A stretch of 64,000 bases of DNA from Gracilaria gracilis (Eukaryota; Rhodophyta; Florideophyceae; Gracilariales; Gracilariaceae): NCBI GenBank assembly GCA_030374805.1, contig JARGSG010000026.1, positions 620,001-684,000 on the forward strand, written 5' to 3'. The position numbers were made by a program, and so were the translations under genes. The first letter of the stretch is position 1. Each line of letters starts with the position of its first letter. Positions 47,000 through 58,479 of the stretch are shown in pieces. The notes under the pieces are model-generated. The model was not told the origin of the DNA, searched no databases, and saw only the letters and a program-made list of their open reading frames with translations.

Positions 47000-48275
47000 C
47001 GCAGTATGTCGCGGTTCACCAGTTCTTTCTCAGCCCACCATTCGATTCCTCCTAACATCAACTACAACCTCCATGCCCTCGTTCCTCGCCTTCTGACCGC
47101 CTCCTACTTCTCTTTCGCGACCCCTCCCCTCCCGAACGCCAACGCCAGCCACTCTCTCTCTCTCCTTCCCTCGAATACCGCGGCTAACTATCCCACTAGT
47201 ACTTCTTGCTATCGTTCTTCCCTCCCCCCAATGTGACACTCCCTCCCCTTCTCTATGACATCTCCAAACTCGCTTTTTTTACAACTTGCGTGGAGTCATC
47301 GCCCCTCCGCCGCCCACCTCTATCCCTACCGCCCCGCGCATCATCCCCCTGCCTTCCTTCCATCCCTCCCCTGCTTTCCCCTCCTCCATTTCCCATCTCA
47401 TGTGGAAGCGGAGTAGCTTGTGTTACCAAAGCACTTACCGTTCGCTCGGTTTGCTCCATTTGCTCGGTGCGCTAGGTTCGCTCGGTTCGCTCGGTTCGCT
47501 CGGTTCGCTCGGTTCGCTCGGTTCGCGCCAAAGGTCGGCGTCGATGACGTCTCCCCGTGTTCTTCCTATCTTTCCCACGTAATCCGCTTCGAAGAGCGCA
47601 CGAACTACGCCCAATACCACCCTCGCCACTTTCCACATCGCCACTTCGAGGCGCACGCGTAGTACTACCCAACCCATCCTCGCGACCCTGACCTACCACC
47701 TTTGCACGCCTTCGCCCTTTTCACGCGCGCCCGCTTACATCCTCCGCATTCACATTCGCATTCGCACTTCTCGTTTTTCGTTTCCCCATATGGAATTGGA
47801 CGACGACGATGCGCCCGGCGGTGCGCTTTAGATGTTGTCGCCGCTCGCCGCTCGAGGTGTTCGCCGCTAGACGTGATCGCAGGTTTCCAGTGAAACGAAC
47901 ACCTCCACTCGACGTGTGGTAGAAATATCGCACCGTTTTAGTACTTTTAGGAATCCCTTTCCCAAAATTTGCCACGGAAATTTCCGTTCCTGTACGAAAC
48001 CTCACTGTCAAAAACTGTTACACTTTCACATGATGTCACATGTACTCCGTATCTTCTATTCTATGTACTTCAACGTCAACTCCCCCGAATCCTATCCCCA
48101 TTTTGTTCACGTCACTGGATGATAAAAGTGACGACACCCACTCGCTTGGGGGAGTTCTCGTACTCCCCTGTGGAACACGAGAGTTAGATAGAAAGCGTAA
48201 TAAAATTTACACAATTCGATTATACACATACTATGGTACACCTTTCGGTTCTATAAGTCATAAATCAATTGAGCT
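47000..48275. other. Gap between copy A second protein and the methyltransferase-SET gene
   Basis: No supported gene; short frames at 47206-47893 are C-rich chance frames. It holds the 9-bp tandem repeat at 47439-47528. Confidence 0.4.
47439..47528 (+). repeat. 9-bp tandem repeat, ten units
   Basis: The unit GGTTCGCTC is perfect five times from 47475 to 47519, with four degenerate units before (CGTTCGCTC, GGTTTGCTC, CATTTGCTC, GGTGCGCTA) and one after (GGTTCGCGC). Confidence 0.9.
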
Positions 48276-50174
48276 CTACTCGATTACTATAGGATTCGAA
48301 GACGTATTCCATGTGTACTCCATTTCATAATCTGCAAACAACTCTTCTACCACTTCTACAACCCGAAGTGCCCGGACGGCAAGCATTCGGTATTCTCTTA
48401 ATTGAAGTGGAGTTCGCCCAGTTCCTGGGGTTCGAATCACCGCCACACTGACAGTCCGTCGCTGCTTCAAGCCATCCTCCACTGAATCCGTATCTTTAGC
48501 CTCCTCCATATGGTTTGGGTCGTTAATTGTTCCACCCAACGAAAATGGAGCGGGGGCAATCCATACAGGAATTGTAGGTACTTCTCGTCTCCTTTCCGGT
48601 AGTTTCCGGAATACCTCGCCTCGCAGGCTAATCTCCATCGCATAAGTTCGAAAAATTGCGGCGGTGGCTCCCAACAACCATTCCTCATACTTCTTTTGTA
48701 CCTACTTCCTCTTCGTTAAGTCATGGTACACTAGAGTTCCGTAAAAGAAACATATCCCTTCGTTCTTCATGAAACGGGGCGTGGTAAACACTCCCACTCC
48801 TGCGTCATGGTGACGAGTCGACGACTTCCCAATGCGACTACCACACATAGTGGCCTCCAGTGCCAACATCGCATTCCAATTCAGGAGATCCATCTTCCCT
48901 TGCAACGTTTTCGGCCACTCATGCAGCGCTTTGCGCCTGCCGATCATGGCCATGCCCTCCTCCCGCCACATCGATGCCAGGAAGTCCACGATATACGGTG
49001 GGAACTTCTGATACTGTGGGAAGCCGAATAGAGCCTTCCATGATCGTGAAGGATGAGTGTTTCACTTGGGAAATAAGTCCATCACGCGATTCACAGAGTT
49101 TCGGACCTCCTGCGTAATTTGAATGTCCGTCTCATTATCGCGCATGCACATCGCAAACTGAACAATTGCCGCGTGCCTAGCATGCGAAAAACAGTCAGGG
49201 TCCAGCTCACAACCAATAAACTTCCGATGACGTTGTAACTCCATGCATTCCATGGCAGTCGAGAAAGTTTCGGCGATCAAGCCCACCACTGTATCACCTG
49301 GCTGCGAAAATCTGCTGATCAGCTCCTTCAACAACGCGCGAGGTTCTTGTTCCGACCTCACCTTTTGCAACATTTAACCCGCACCCTCCTTTTTTCTTTT
49401 CCATTGAAGAGTCTCTTCATTGGACATGGGCGGTACCTGGTCAATGACACTGTGGTACCCTGGATACCTCGACTGCACGTAGTTGAAGTTCTCATAGTTC
49501 ACCATCGCATGCTGCTGTGCATAAGCGAGGCCACTTCGAACACCATGTATCGCATACTCCATGGCAGGGAACAAGGAGCAGAACCTGCGTCCCGGGTTTT
49601 GCATGGGGTTGCCTTGCGACCGTATAAAATGAATTGGGACCTGGTCCAAAACAAACAATCGCCTCGGAACCCCTTGCTCGTCCTTTGCTCCAATAAGGGA
49701 AAGCACCTTCGTCCACTGGTTCACCTGTTCCAATGCACAGAAGATAACGAAATGACCCCCCGGACGTAGCAGCCTTGATATAAGGTTTGCCGCCTTCTTC
49801 ATATGTTCAGCGCTCAGCATATCGTACCAACTGCTCTCCTGGTTCTTATCGGCCCTTATGTTGCATGGTGGGTCCATAAGAACCAGTTGAACTTTCCCCA
49901 ATGAAGAGACGCCGTTGTTTCGCAGAGTCTCTTCCGTTTCCACCATATTCTCGAACCCGCAATTATTCATTCGAAAGAATTTCTCCATCTCCACCTCACA
50001 ACGTTGGAATGCCATTTTATCGTCCAACGAGGAAATGGCAGGAGGAGGCTGTATGTTAGCGTCGGACGACTGTTCACCAGCATCTTCATTCCCACTCTCA
50101 CCCACTACATCTATTCCACTTCCGCCATCTCCATCCCCTCCTTGTTTCCCCTCCGAAGGATTCCCCCTTTCCAA
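48276..50174 (-). pseudogene. DNA methyltransferase-SET domain gene, broken by three in-frame stops
   Basis: A single frame of 633 codons. The N-terminal 60 residues are acidic and polar. A methyltransferase follows: VQLVLMDPPCNI (residues about 95-106, the DPPY/DPPC motif IV of N4/N6 amino-methyltransferases), then LLRPGGHFVIF, then a C-terminal SAM-binding part (QPGDTVVGLIAETFSTAMECM...FIGCELD) that is degenerate at the FxGxG position. The order, with motif IV before motif I, is a permuted beta-type layout. A SET domain follows: GVGVFTTPRFMKNEGICFFYGTLV, INDPNH, and YRMLAVRALRVVEVVEELFADYEMEY. TAA (about 49374), TGA (about 49062) and TAG (about 48702) interrupt the frame without any frameshift. 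It would combine DNA and histone methylation in one protein. Confidence 0.72.
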
Positions 50175-51019
50175 CTGCTCATCGTCATCGTCATGAATTT
50201 TGATGGCAGGCTACGGTTTCGATATCAGCGTGAGAGATATATCGTCTGTGTTTTGCAAATGCTAGTTTTTGGCGAGGGTCGCGCAGAATTTGGCAAGGGT
50301 CGTCCAGTAAATTTTTTGGAAAATTACCTTGTGCTGCTTTTCCAAATTTTGCAGAAAATTGCTTGGGTCGCCCAGTATTGGTCCGCAGGAAATACTCCGT
50401 GGTATTCCGGTCGCGCTAGTTTGCTCTGCCAGGATGAACTGCGCAGTTTTCCACCAAGCACACTTTCTGTTTCCACATTGGGTGCACATTAAACATCTCA
50501 ATAAGTGGAATACTGGCATCCACCCTATGAAATAGTAGCGCTAGTTTTGATGCTCCCTACTCAACCAGAGTCTCCTTTATTTCTATATATTCACCTATCT
50601 GATGCCTGTCGTAATCACTTTTCTAATCCGTATTCACTATATTAGCAGATCTCTATTCAATGGCATCGGCGAGCGTCAACCTCGCCAGGTTCATGCTCGC
50701 TAGCCCTATTGAACGCCGCTCTGCGCGAGCATTTTCGCAGAGAATGCGAGCCGACTTGCGAACTGCAGTACCGCGATGAGGCGAAGCGCCTCATGGCGAT
50801 ACTGTACTACTCGGTTCGTGCGTCGCATGTCAGTTCGCTCATCGCACGTAGCGCTCACCACCTCGCAAAACGTTCGAAATTAGTTTTTTCTGTATTGGGA
50901 TCGGAAAGGAAGCGAGTTGTCAGTATTCCCAATCTGGAGTGTAGATTATTACTCTTGTGAGAAACGTACCGCATATCAGAGTGCTATCTGCTTCTAAGAA
51001 AAACCTCAGTATTACCACC
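50175..51019. other. Non-coding gap with an imperfect hairpin
   Basis: No gene seen. The part 50250-50420 repeats GGGTCG-C-CAG/GGGTCG-CCCAG motifs (near 50277, 50297 and 50366). An imperfect hairpin spans 50765-50804 around GATGAGGCG-AAG-CGCCTCAT. Confidence 0.45.
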
Positions 51020-52020
51020 ATGAGCTCCCTGTGTTCAACGGCTAAGAAAATGAAACAACAAGTTAGATTACTGAAAAACGCAGTTCCCAGACAGAGTAGA
51101 TCAACAAGACGCCCCAATAACATGAACGCATTCAAGAGATTGAGGCACCGCTGACCCTCCCCATATTCTCCTAGTCGCAACACGGGCAGCATAAGAAACA
51201 ATCCTTTACCTCTTAAGCAATGAAATGATGGAAGACATGTCAGAATCAAACCAAGAAGACACCATCATCACATGAAAACATAGCCAACTCACCATTAAGA
51301 ATCACTCGTTCTGCCTCGTAGACGTAACGCACATGCCCACTATTAGACCAACGTCGTATGCAATCGCATCGAAACTGCTTACCTCTGAATCAGTACAATG
51401 CCGCTTCAAATGTCAGAAACAAAGCAGAAAGCGACAAATCTCGCTTTCCCAAAGTTTAAACTTACCATTACGCAGTCTTCTGTACAAAACCATTTCGCAT
51501 CGTGCCACACTCCTCGCGCTCAACATTACCTGTGTTCAACGGCGAAGAAGATCAAACAACAAGTTTGAATACTTAGAAACGCGTTTCCCAACACACTAAT
51601 TCAACAAGACGTACCAAGAACATGAACGCATTCAAGAGATTGTGGCACTGCGACTATAGGAGTATGCGGATGGTCAAAGGTTCCACCGTTGACCATCCGC
51701 ATAATCGTATAGTCGCAAAAGCGGCATCATAAGAAACATTCCTTTACCTGTTTAGCAATGAAATGATGAAGAGCATGTCAGAATCAAGCCAGAAGGAAAC
51801 CAACCCGCAATGAAAACATAGCCAACTTACCATTCAGAATCAATCATGCTGCCTCGTACACGTAACGCACTCGCCGACCATTAGACTACGCGCAGATGCA
51901 TATCGAGAAGCGTTTACCTGCGAAGGAATACAATTCCGCTTAAAATGTCAGAAACGAAGCATAGAGTGTCCAACCTCGCTTTCCCAAACTTACCATTACG
52001 AATTCTTCTGTACAGATCGG
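51020..52020 (+). repeat. 500-bp tandem duplication, two units
   Basis: Two diverged direct copies offset by exactly 500 bp: CATGAACGCATTCAAGAGAT occurs at 51121 and 51621. Other shared blocks are TGTGTTCAACGGC, AGCAATGAAATGATG, GAAAACATAGCCAAC and CTCGCTTTCCCAAA. No gene is evident. The second unit carries an extra fold-back. Confidence 0.85.
51651..51715. repeat. 65-bp fold-back inside the second 500-bp unit
   Basis: Inner arms ATGCGGATGGTCAA (51664-51677) and TTGACCATCCGCAT (51689-51702) are perfect; outer arms CGACTATA and TATAGTCG (51651-51658, 51708-51715) are also perfect. The first 500-bp unit lacks it. Confidence 0.85.
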
Positions 52021-52729
52021 TTCCGCATCGTTTCAGCAATATTGGTAGTTGGTTCAGAAGTATGATGCGTGGAAGAATAACCTTACCAAAGAACCCAAAC
52101 GTCCGCACCCCAGCAAAAGGAGATTCTCCGAAATGGTTCGTTCAACTTCCTAATCGTATGATGTCCGACATCATGCGATTAGAAAGTGAAAGAACTGTTT
52201 CGGAGAGCATCAATCATGTTTTGCGCACCGCGCGCGAGAAACCGAATGAAACGGAGCAAATATCGCCTTCGTCAAAGCGCAATGGGAAAACGTAGTGAGC
52301 TTCGGATGAAAAAGAGAGAGAACGTCGTTTTTAAACGTAACAGAAGCCAGTGCCCTACATCAGCATCAGCTGGGCCGCTGGCCCGGACGACTATCTTATT
52401 TTATGGAGGAGGCGAGGCCACAGAGAATTTTGCGCGTCGTCGGCCGAGATCGGACAAGTGTACAGATATATCGTTGTCAATCGACAGAATTATTTTCAGT
52501 GGTGGATAATCAGGGTTGAACCCTGGCGTCAAGGTCGACGTGTCCATGCGTTCCCCTTTTGAACAAAAGCACGTGATCTATTCTCCACTCCTTCCCCTGT
52601 CCTCAGCATCCTCGCCACCGTCCTTCCGTCTTCCGCTTCTGCTCCGTGCTTGTTCCCTTCGTCTTCTCTCAGCCCTTTCCCTCCATTATGGTTTAATACT
52701 GCAGGCACAAAAAGCGCGGTTGTCCGTTC

Positions 52730-55700
52730 ATGGCGCGAGGAGTGTTGTCGCTTCAGAGACACGTCAGTCGGTGTCCTCACCGTCACAAAGCCATTCCATA
52801 CGGTGAGCACAGCATTCGACGGAGCAAGCGTTTCAAGTTATCTGCCGCACCTCCAAACGCTTCTTCTTCGGAAACTGTGACAGCCCCCTGCCGTACTGCC
52901 GAGTCTTTCTCTCCCAAAGAAATGAGGTCTCCGTTCCACCGGAACCTCCAGAATGAGACAGAATTGAGTCGAGTTCTAAACCTGCGTCACCCTTTCCCCC
53001 ACCCTTTCAAACCTCAATTGGAAACGAATCTACTCCTCCACTTTCCGAAGAGTCGCTCGGCGCTCTTCACATGGATTATCTTACCGTCTGTTTCTCTTCC
53101 GTAGCCTCCAACCTTGGTCACCGTGATGCAGACGAGCTCATTGGTCTTTTTCGGAACCCCCGCTTCTCGCAAAAGCGCTTTAACGAAACGATCACCAGTT
53201 CCAAGCGCTAAACGGAATTCAAGAACGCTATCTTTGAACGATATGCTTCCCACGATGGATTCAAACGAACCTCTATCTCCCCACAAGTATGTAAGTTTAG
53301 CGCCACCCTCTACACGAGAGACCCAATTGAGACCCTCCTCAAGCAGCTCCAGTTGGCTAACATCGAAAACACCTTCTTCCATCTTATCTCCCAGACCCAC
53401 TCCGCGAAAATTTCTCATCCCATGTCGGCAACTCTCGCAAGAGATGCCACCTCCAAGCTGAAGGAAGTGGTCATGGGCTCCTTGGATAATAGAATAGTTT
53501 GGCATACTCAGGAAATAAGTTTCAGTGAATCTTTCGTAGGTCTTCTGCAGGTGTACACCGATAATTCTTCAAAAATTTTAAGCCAACTTCGGTCACCTCC
53601 TATCCCCTTCACCTCGTTTTCCTCAACTTTTCCGACCATCTACGCCGCAAATGTATTCAAGAGGACCTCACGGTAGTTGCGTACTTCCCTACAGCTCTCG
53701 AAGAAGTTTCTTCGTCGCATTCAGATGCCATGCCCTTCGTTTCCAACAAATCTCTCCGCGATGCGAGGATGCAGATTCTGCATCACTCCTTTCGTCGTAT
53801 TCTAGAGCTTCTTCTAAACCTTGCATTGAAAGGGATTGAGTTCACCGGGAAAGACAAGGTTCATCGGGTATGCCATCCACTGTTGGCCTGTTACTGCGCA
53901 GAAATACCTGAAGCAAAGGATATTCTGTATATTCTTCATGACACAAAGACTGGACGCCCCTGTAACAGATGCCAGGTGCCACGCTCAGCTTCATCCAATG
54001 ATGTGCCTACCTCGTTCTCCTTGCGCACACAGAACCAGACGAAACGACTAAGGGAAACATATTCCGCAGTCTTGAAAAATGCAGAGCAAGAAGACCTTGA
54101 ACGACGTCCCTGTCGAGCTAGAGACAGGAGATCTCAGGCAGATTCTCTGATGCGCTCCAACTCCGTATCTCTTACCCCATCTTTTCTAGAAAGCCCTTTC
54201 ATCCTTCGTTTGATCCCAGGACTTTCTCCTTACAGCCTCTTTTCCTTCGAACCGTTGCACAACTTCACCTTGGCATATCAAAGCTCATTAAAACAGCCAC
54301 CATTGAGTGACTTCAGTCACACACGCTGTCAACCACCCTAGGAGCATCTGCACCGCGCTCCTTCCTAATAGTTCGCACGCAACTTCTAAACCATGCAAAC
54401 GCCATCCTCGCCGCCATGGAAAGGGACTTCCCCGCTAGAGGCTTGCACATAGACTTTTCTACCCAAGAAAAAGGTAAGTCTCTCAACGGTATATTCACCA
54501 ACGAAGGTCTACGCGGAATGCTGGAGGCAAAGAACTACAAAGCACTGGACATGGTTTTCCCATTCATAGGCGCTTTCTTTGATACATGTTGTGGAGAACA
54601 TGAAACAGCACCTATCACAACCATCTTCACACAATACTCAGACTTGTTCGGCGCCATTTCCAGGTACAATCGAGAACCACACTGGAACGAAAGCTCTCTC
54701 TCAGCTCTCCGGGCCCAGATCACAGCCTTCGAACAATGTACGACCGGAACATTAGCCGACTTCCACCCCTCTAGACTTGGAACGTTGAAGTTTCATCTTC
54801 TTGACCATCTCGTGGAAGATATCAGACGTCTAGGAGGTGTCCAATACTACGATGCAGGGATATATGAGCATGCCCACCTCTTATTCAAAAGGCATTATCG
54901 GCGAACGTCGAGAAGAAGGGCAACGGCTCTGCAGGAAACCATTCGCTCTATCGACCATGAAAATGTGAGAAAAAAATGGATTGGTGATAATCTCCAAGAA
55001 GGCATGGCACGCGCACCATACGCTTCCCCAATACCTTCTATTCAACTTCCTCGATTTACGAAGAGGGGTCGTTCGATAACCATGGGACAACTTCGAAACT
55101 ATGTTAGGCGGCTCTCCTCATCTTCACTGAAGCTATCTGATACTAAGAAAGACCTCCAAGATAATGATACAATCTTCATTCTAGACCAATTTGGATAACA
55201 AGCACTTCCACCGTTCCTCAGCCTGGTTGAGGAGAGTCTCGAAGATAAATCCATATCCCACTTACCAGAGAAGATCAAGATAACACTCGTGAACTTAGCA
55301 GTTGTAAGAGGTGGTATGGGTCGCGTTCTAAGACATTTTGAGGCCTCGTCCAATTCTATCGTTCTAGGTAGAAACAAGTACCCTGTCAACCAAAGGGTGT
55401 TTTCCTCTCCAGCTTTCGGACCTAGCAGGAAGCCCAAATTCTCGACCACCTTGGTCAAAGGAGAACAAGGTGCAACATGGGTTGCTCAAGTAGTCGCTCT
55501 TGTTCGTGTGTCTGTTCTCGAATACTCGGGCCCTGTTCCAGAAGTGGCATTCGTTCGGTATTTTGAGGTATTGCCTCCCGCAACAGCTTTGGACAATGTT
55601 TTGCAATGCATATATTTACGTTGGGCTACAAATGATGAGCAAAACCACACTGTGCCCTTACTTGCCCATTCAAAACTAAAGAGCTCAGAACACCTCACCC

Positions 55701-55798
55701 CTTGGTATGGAATGGTTCCGGGTTCAGCAATACAGGGAACAGTACATATAGTTGGTTCTAATTATCCAGCCCAGCCATTTTCTTCTACACTCCAATAA
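52730..55798 (+). pseudogene. Plavaka-like transposase, copy B
   Basis: Homologous to copy A along its length. Blocks include GVLSLQRHVSRCP near the start, RVCHPLLACYCAEIPEAKD (near 53860-53920), PCNRC, LLPYSLFSFEPLHNFTL-like text (near 54240), LKFHLLDHLVEDIRRLGGVQYYDAGIYEHAHLLFK (54790-54890) and HLTPWYGMVPGSAIQGTVH (55690-55750). The first half changes frame several times between about 53100 and 54400. The second half (54416-55798) is one frame with a single TAA at 55196. Unlike copy A it has ordinary base composition, so the two copies diverged long ago or sat under different mutation pressure. Confidence 0.72.
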
Positions 55799-55891
55799 TT
55801 CCAACATCAATAAGTTTTATCATGAGCCTGTTCAAAACCCAACTGAACCCGAAGAACCCCGTATAGAAGTAGAACAGTAAAAGATTCCCAG

Positions 55892-58209
55892 TCATTCTTC
55901 TTGTTCATTGTCACCACGTTGCAATCCTCTCCCCACTGGTGTGCTACTTCCAAACCCGAGCGTGTCCATCTCCTTGAAATCCATGTCCCTTTCCTCACAC
56001 TCTCCGATAAAACAATCTGTAACTGATACCAATCTCTTGCTCACATTCTCAACGAAGAAACGTTCACGCAACGTTAGGTATATCTTTCCGCTCGAGGGCA
56101 TTCGAAACGCTATCGTAGCCTCACTCATTTCATTCCCCAGCACTCCAGTGCATTCATGTGTGCACTCCCATAGCGATGGGACTCGTTGAAATAACCTCTC
56201 TGTACATGTTGCCGGACATCTTCCAACAACTCTTTCAAACAGAGAGGTAATAACTCCGCATACTTCTTGGCGAACTGTTTCTCCTTTTGCCCACCTCTCA
56301 GAGATTGAGTAATAACAAGAGTGACAACCGTCAGAATCCATGCGTCTAAGCGTGCAAGTGTCAGTCTCGTGCCATCCACTAATGTCCTTTCCTCTTTATC
56401 CTCAACATCATACGCAATGAAGTCTTTCAGCACATCTACGTCTACCGTGTTTCTTCAGAAAAAGTCCTGGTCGTTCGTATCCATTTCATCCCCGTCATTC
56501 TTAGCCTTCGAATACTTCAAACGATCAAGCGGTGCCTTCCTCCACCATGACGTGGTGGGGGTTCCATTCGCCTCAAGTCGCAAGATGTTCTCTTGTGCTT
56601 CTTTCAGCAGCTGTTTGACTTCATCGGCATTTTCTTCTACCACTTTCGTTCTTCTTCTTATTAGATCATAACCAAACAACAAAAACAATTTATCCCTTGT
56701 ATTTCTCTTTCGCACCCCCACAACATCACTCACTGTCTGTTTCATTCTCTGCCTTAGACACATATCCGCACACACTTCTAATATGCGTGTTTCTGTGAGA
56801 GAGGCCTGTCTTATTCCTTCCCAACTCACTTCTTTCAACTCACTCTGTACCATAGTCTTCACCAGCGCATCCGCACCCCCTTCAACAGATGGTGTGAACA
56901 TTCCAAAACTGGCGAGGAGCTCCATAGGATTCTTGGGAACCATCGCGACACCATCCCTCTCGTTTCGAATTATTCCTTCTCCATTCTCCGTCGCTCCTTC
57001 CAATATTTCAGCTCGATTGATCCAATTCCTTGAAGGTTTCTCACCTTCAAAACACAGTTCACTGGTCTCTCTTTTGGCCGAAGTCAACATATTGCGATAC
57101 ACTCCTCGCGCAACCCCTCGAAACATATCGCTTACAGCGATTGGATGCTTTTTTCGTCCGGTTCGTCCGGGTTCACCGGTACGGGAAGTGTTACTGCCCT
57201 CCTGCTTCAATGCACTATGTTAACCTTCAATCACCAGTTCTTTCTTCTCAAGCTTAGTCTTCACTGCTGTGCTCTGCTCTTGCGCAACCTTTACAAGGAT
57301 TCCCCGTATCATCAAATCCTCCTCCAACTTCTTCACATTTGCTTTCAATCTATTGATTTCTTTCAGCAAATCTCTGTGGTTTCCAGAAGACGTGATTTTT
57401 TTCTCCACAGTTCACCTGTCTTCTTCCTCTTCCTGCTCTACTTCATGTACCTCCCTTGTGCCTTGTACTCCATCTATTTCTGTTCTTCGTGAAAGAGTAG
57501 AGGTTAGAGTCCTCTTCATTGCACGATAGACTGGAGTTATTTCATCCCCTGCATTATCCGCATTGTCCACAGTGTCAGCGACACGCCGCTCAGAGTTCCC
57601 CTCTCTGAGTCTTTTTCGCCCTGACAAATTCGAGTTCCGAGGATTTCCCCTTCCCACACGGTGTATGCCGACCCGTCTGGGCTTCAAGGCAACTGTAGAT
57701 GGCCTTCGCGTCGAAAATGGTGATGGCCGTGGAATGGTTGTGGGATCGCCCACACTCCGTTGTAGGTCTCTTGCAGTGGTACTACTTTCCAGTTCAGAGA
57801 CACGGACATTCTCTTGTTCCTCTTGTGAAACTCGAACCTTTTCCACAATATCCCTTGTCAACGAACGTGCCGGTTCTCGAGCTTTCGGAACCCGTGAAAC
57901 TTCTTCGGAGTTCGGATTTTGTTCAACGTTGCCAGTGGACCACGTTGGGGAGCTTGGCGATGGCCTACTTTGATGTACATCGCTAGTGTTCCCAGAGGTT
58001 CCTTTGCGCCGAAAATGGCGGTGACCGACGGTGGGATTAGGCCTGTGGTTGGCCTTCGCTGCTGGTGATTGACGTGGCGTTGTTTTAGCAGCCACTCGTG
58101 TTGAACCTCTGTTGTCCTCACCAAGTTTCTTCTTCTTCCCTACAGGCTTCTTGCGCGACTGGGTGCTCCGCGTTCTTGCCTTGTCCACCATGTTCGTAAT
58201 TGATACCAA
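55892..58209 (-). pseudogene. Plavaka-element second protein (coiled coil), copy B
   Basis: Same layout as copy A but with its N-terminus better kept. A basic, disordered region (58209 to about 57430) begins MVDKARTRSTQSRKKPVGKK shortly after the first codons. Then come a coiled coil (LLKEINRLKANVKKLEEDLM, about 57370-57230) and the conserved C-terminal domain (FTPSVEGGADALVKTMV, CLRQRMKQTVSDVVGVRKRN, LFLLFGYDLIRRR, LARLDAWIL, GKIYLTLRERFF). In-frame stops TGA (57412), TAA (57220) and TGA (56455) keep the frame; one frame change occurs before about 56130. It ends about 95 bp from the copy B transposase, tail-to-tail. Confidence 0.65.
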
Positions 58210-58479
58210 TGCCCAAGTTGAGAAAAGAAACCAGGGAGCACAAAGAGATTGGAGATTAAAGAGGATTTGAAGAACGGTGTGAAAGAGCGAGAATGGTTGG
58301 ACACGGAAGGGAGCATGATGAATAGAATAGCGGAATCAATAACGGTCAGTTTACAGAACCTGTGTAAATCATTGAAAACTACAAATAGTGCAGCTACACA
58401 AAGAGAGTTGCATATAGACCTCGCAACCACTCCTCGTCCTCAGCGGGATCAAAAGTGAGAGCCCAGTCCCAATATTTTT
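58210..58479. other. Upstream side of copy B second protein
   Basis: A + strand open frame (58249-58458, 69 codons) reads IAESITVSLQNLCKSL, faintly like CIAESVAKMGGVVL in the gene at 60448-61555. It could be a remnant of a related gene or chance. Confidence 0.25.

Noticed and set aside
48425-48440. GGTTCGAATCA, resembling a tRNA T-arm
   Set aside because: No acceptor or anticodon stem can be drawn around it; it lies within the SET-domain coding frame.
48276-50174. Programmed stop-codon read-through in the methyltransferase-SET gene
   Set aside because: Three different stop codons occur in one frame, and similar stops occur in neighbouring decayed genes, so ordinary decay is simpler.
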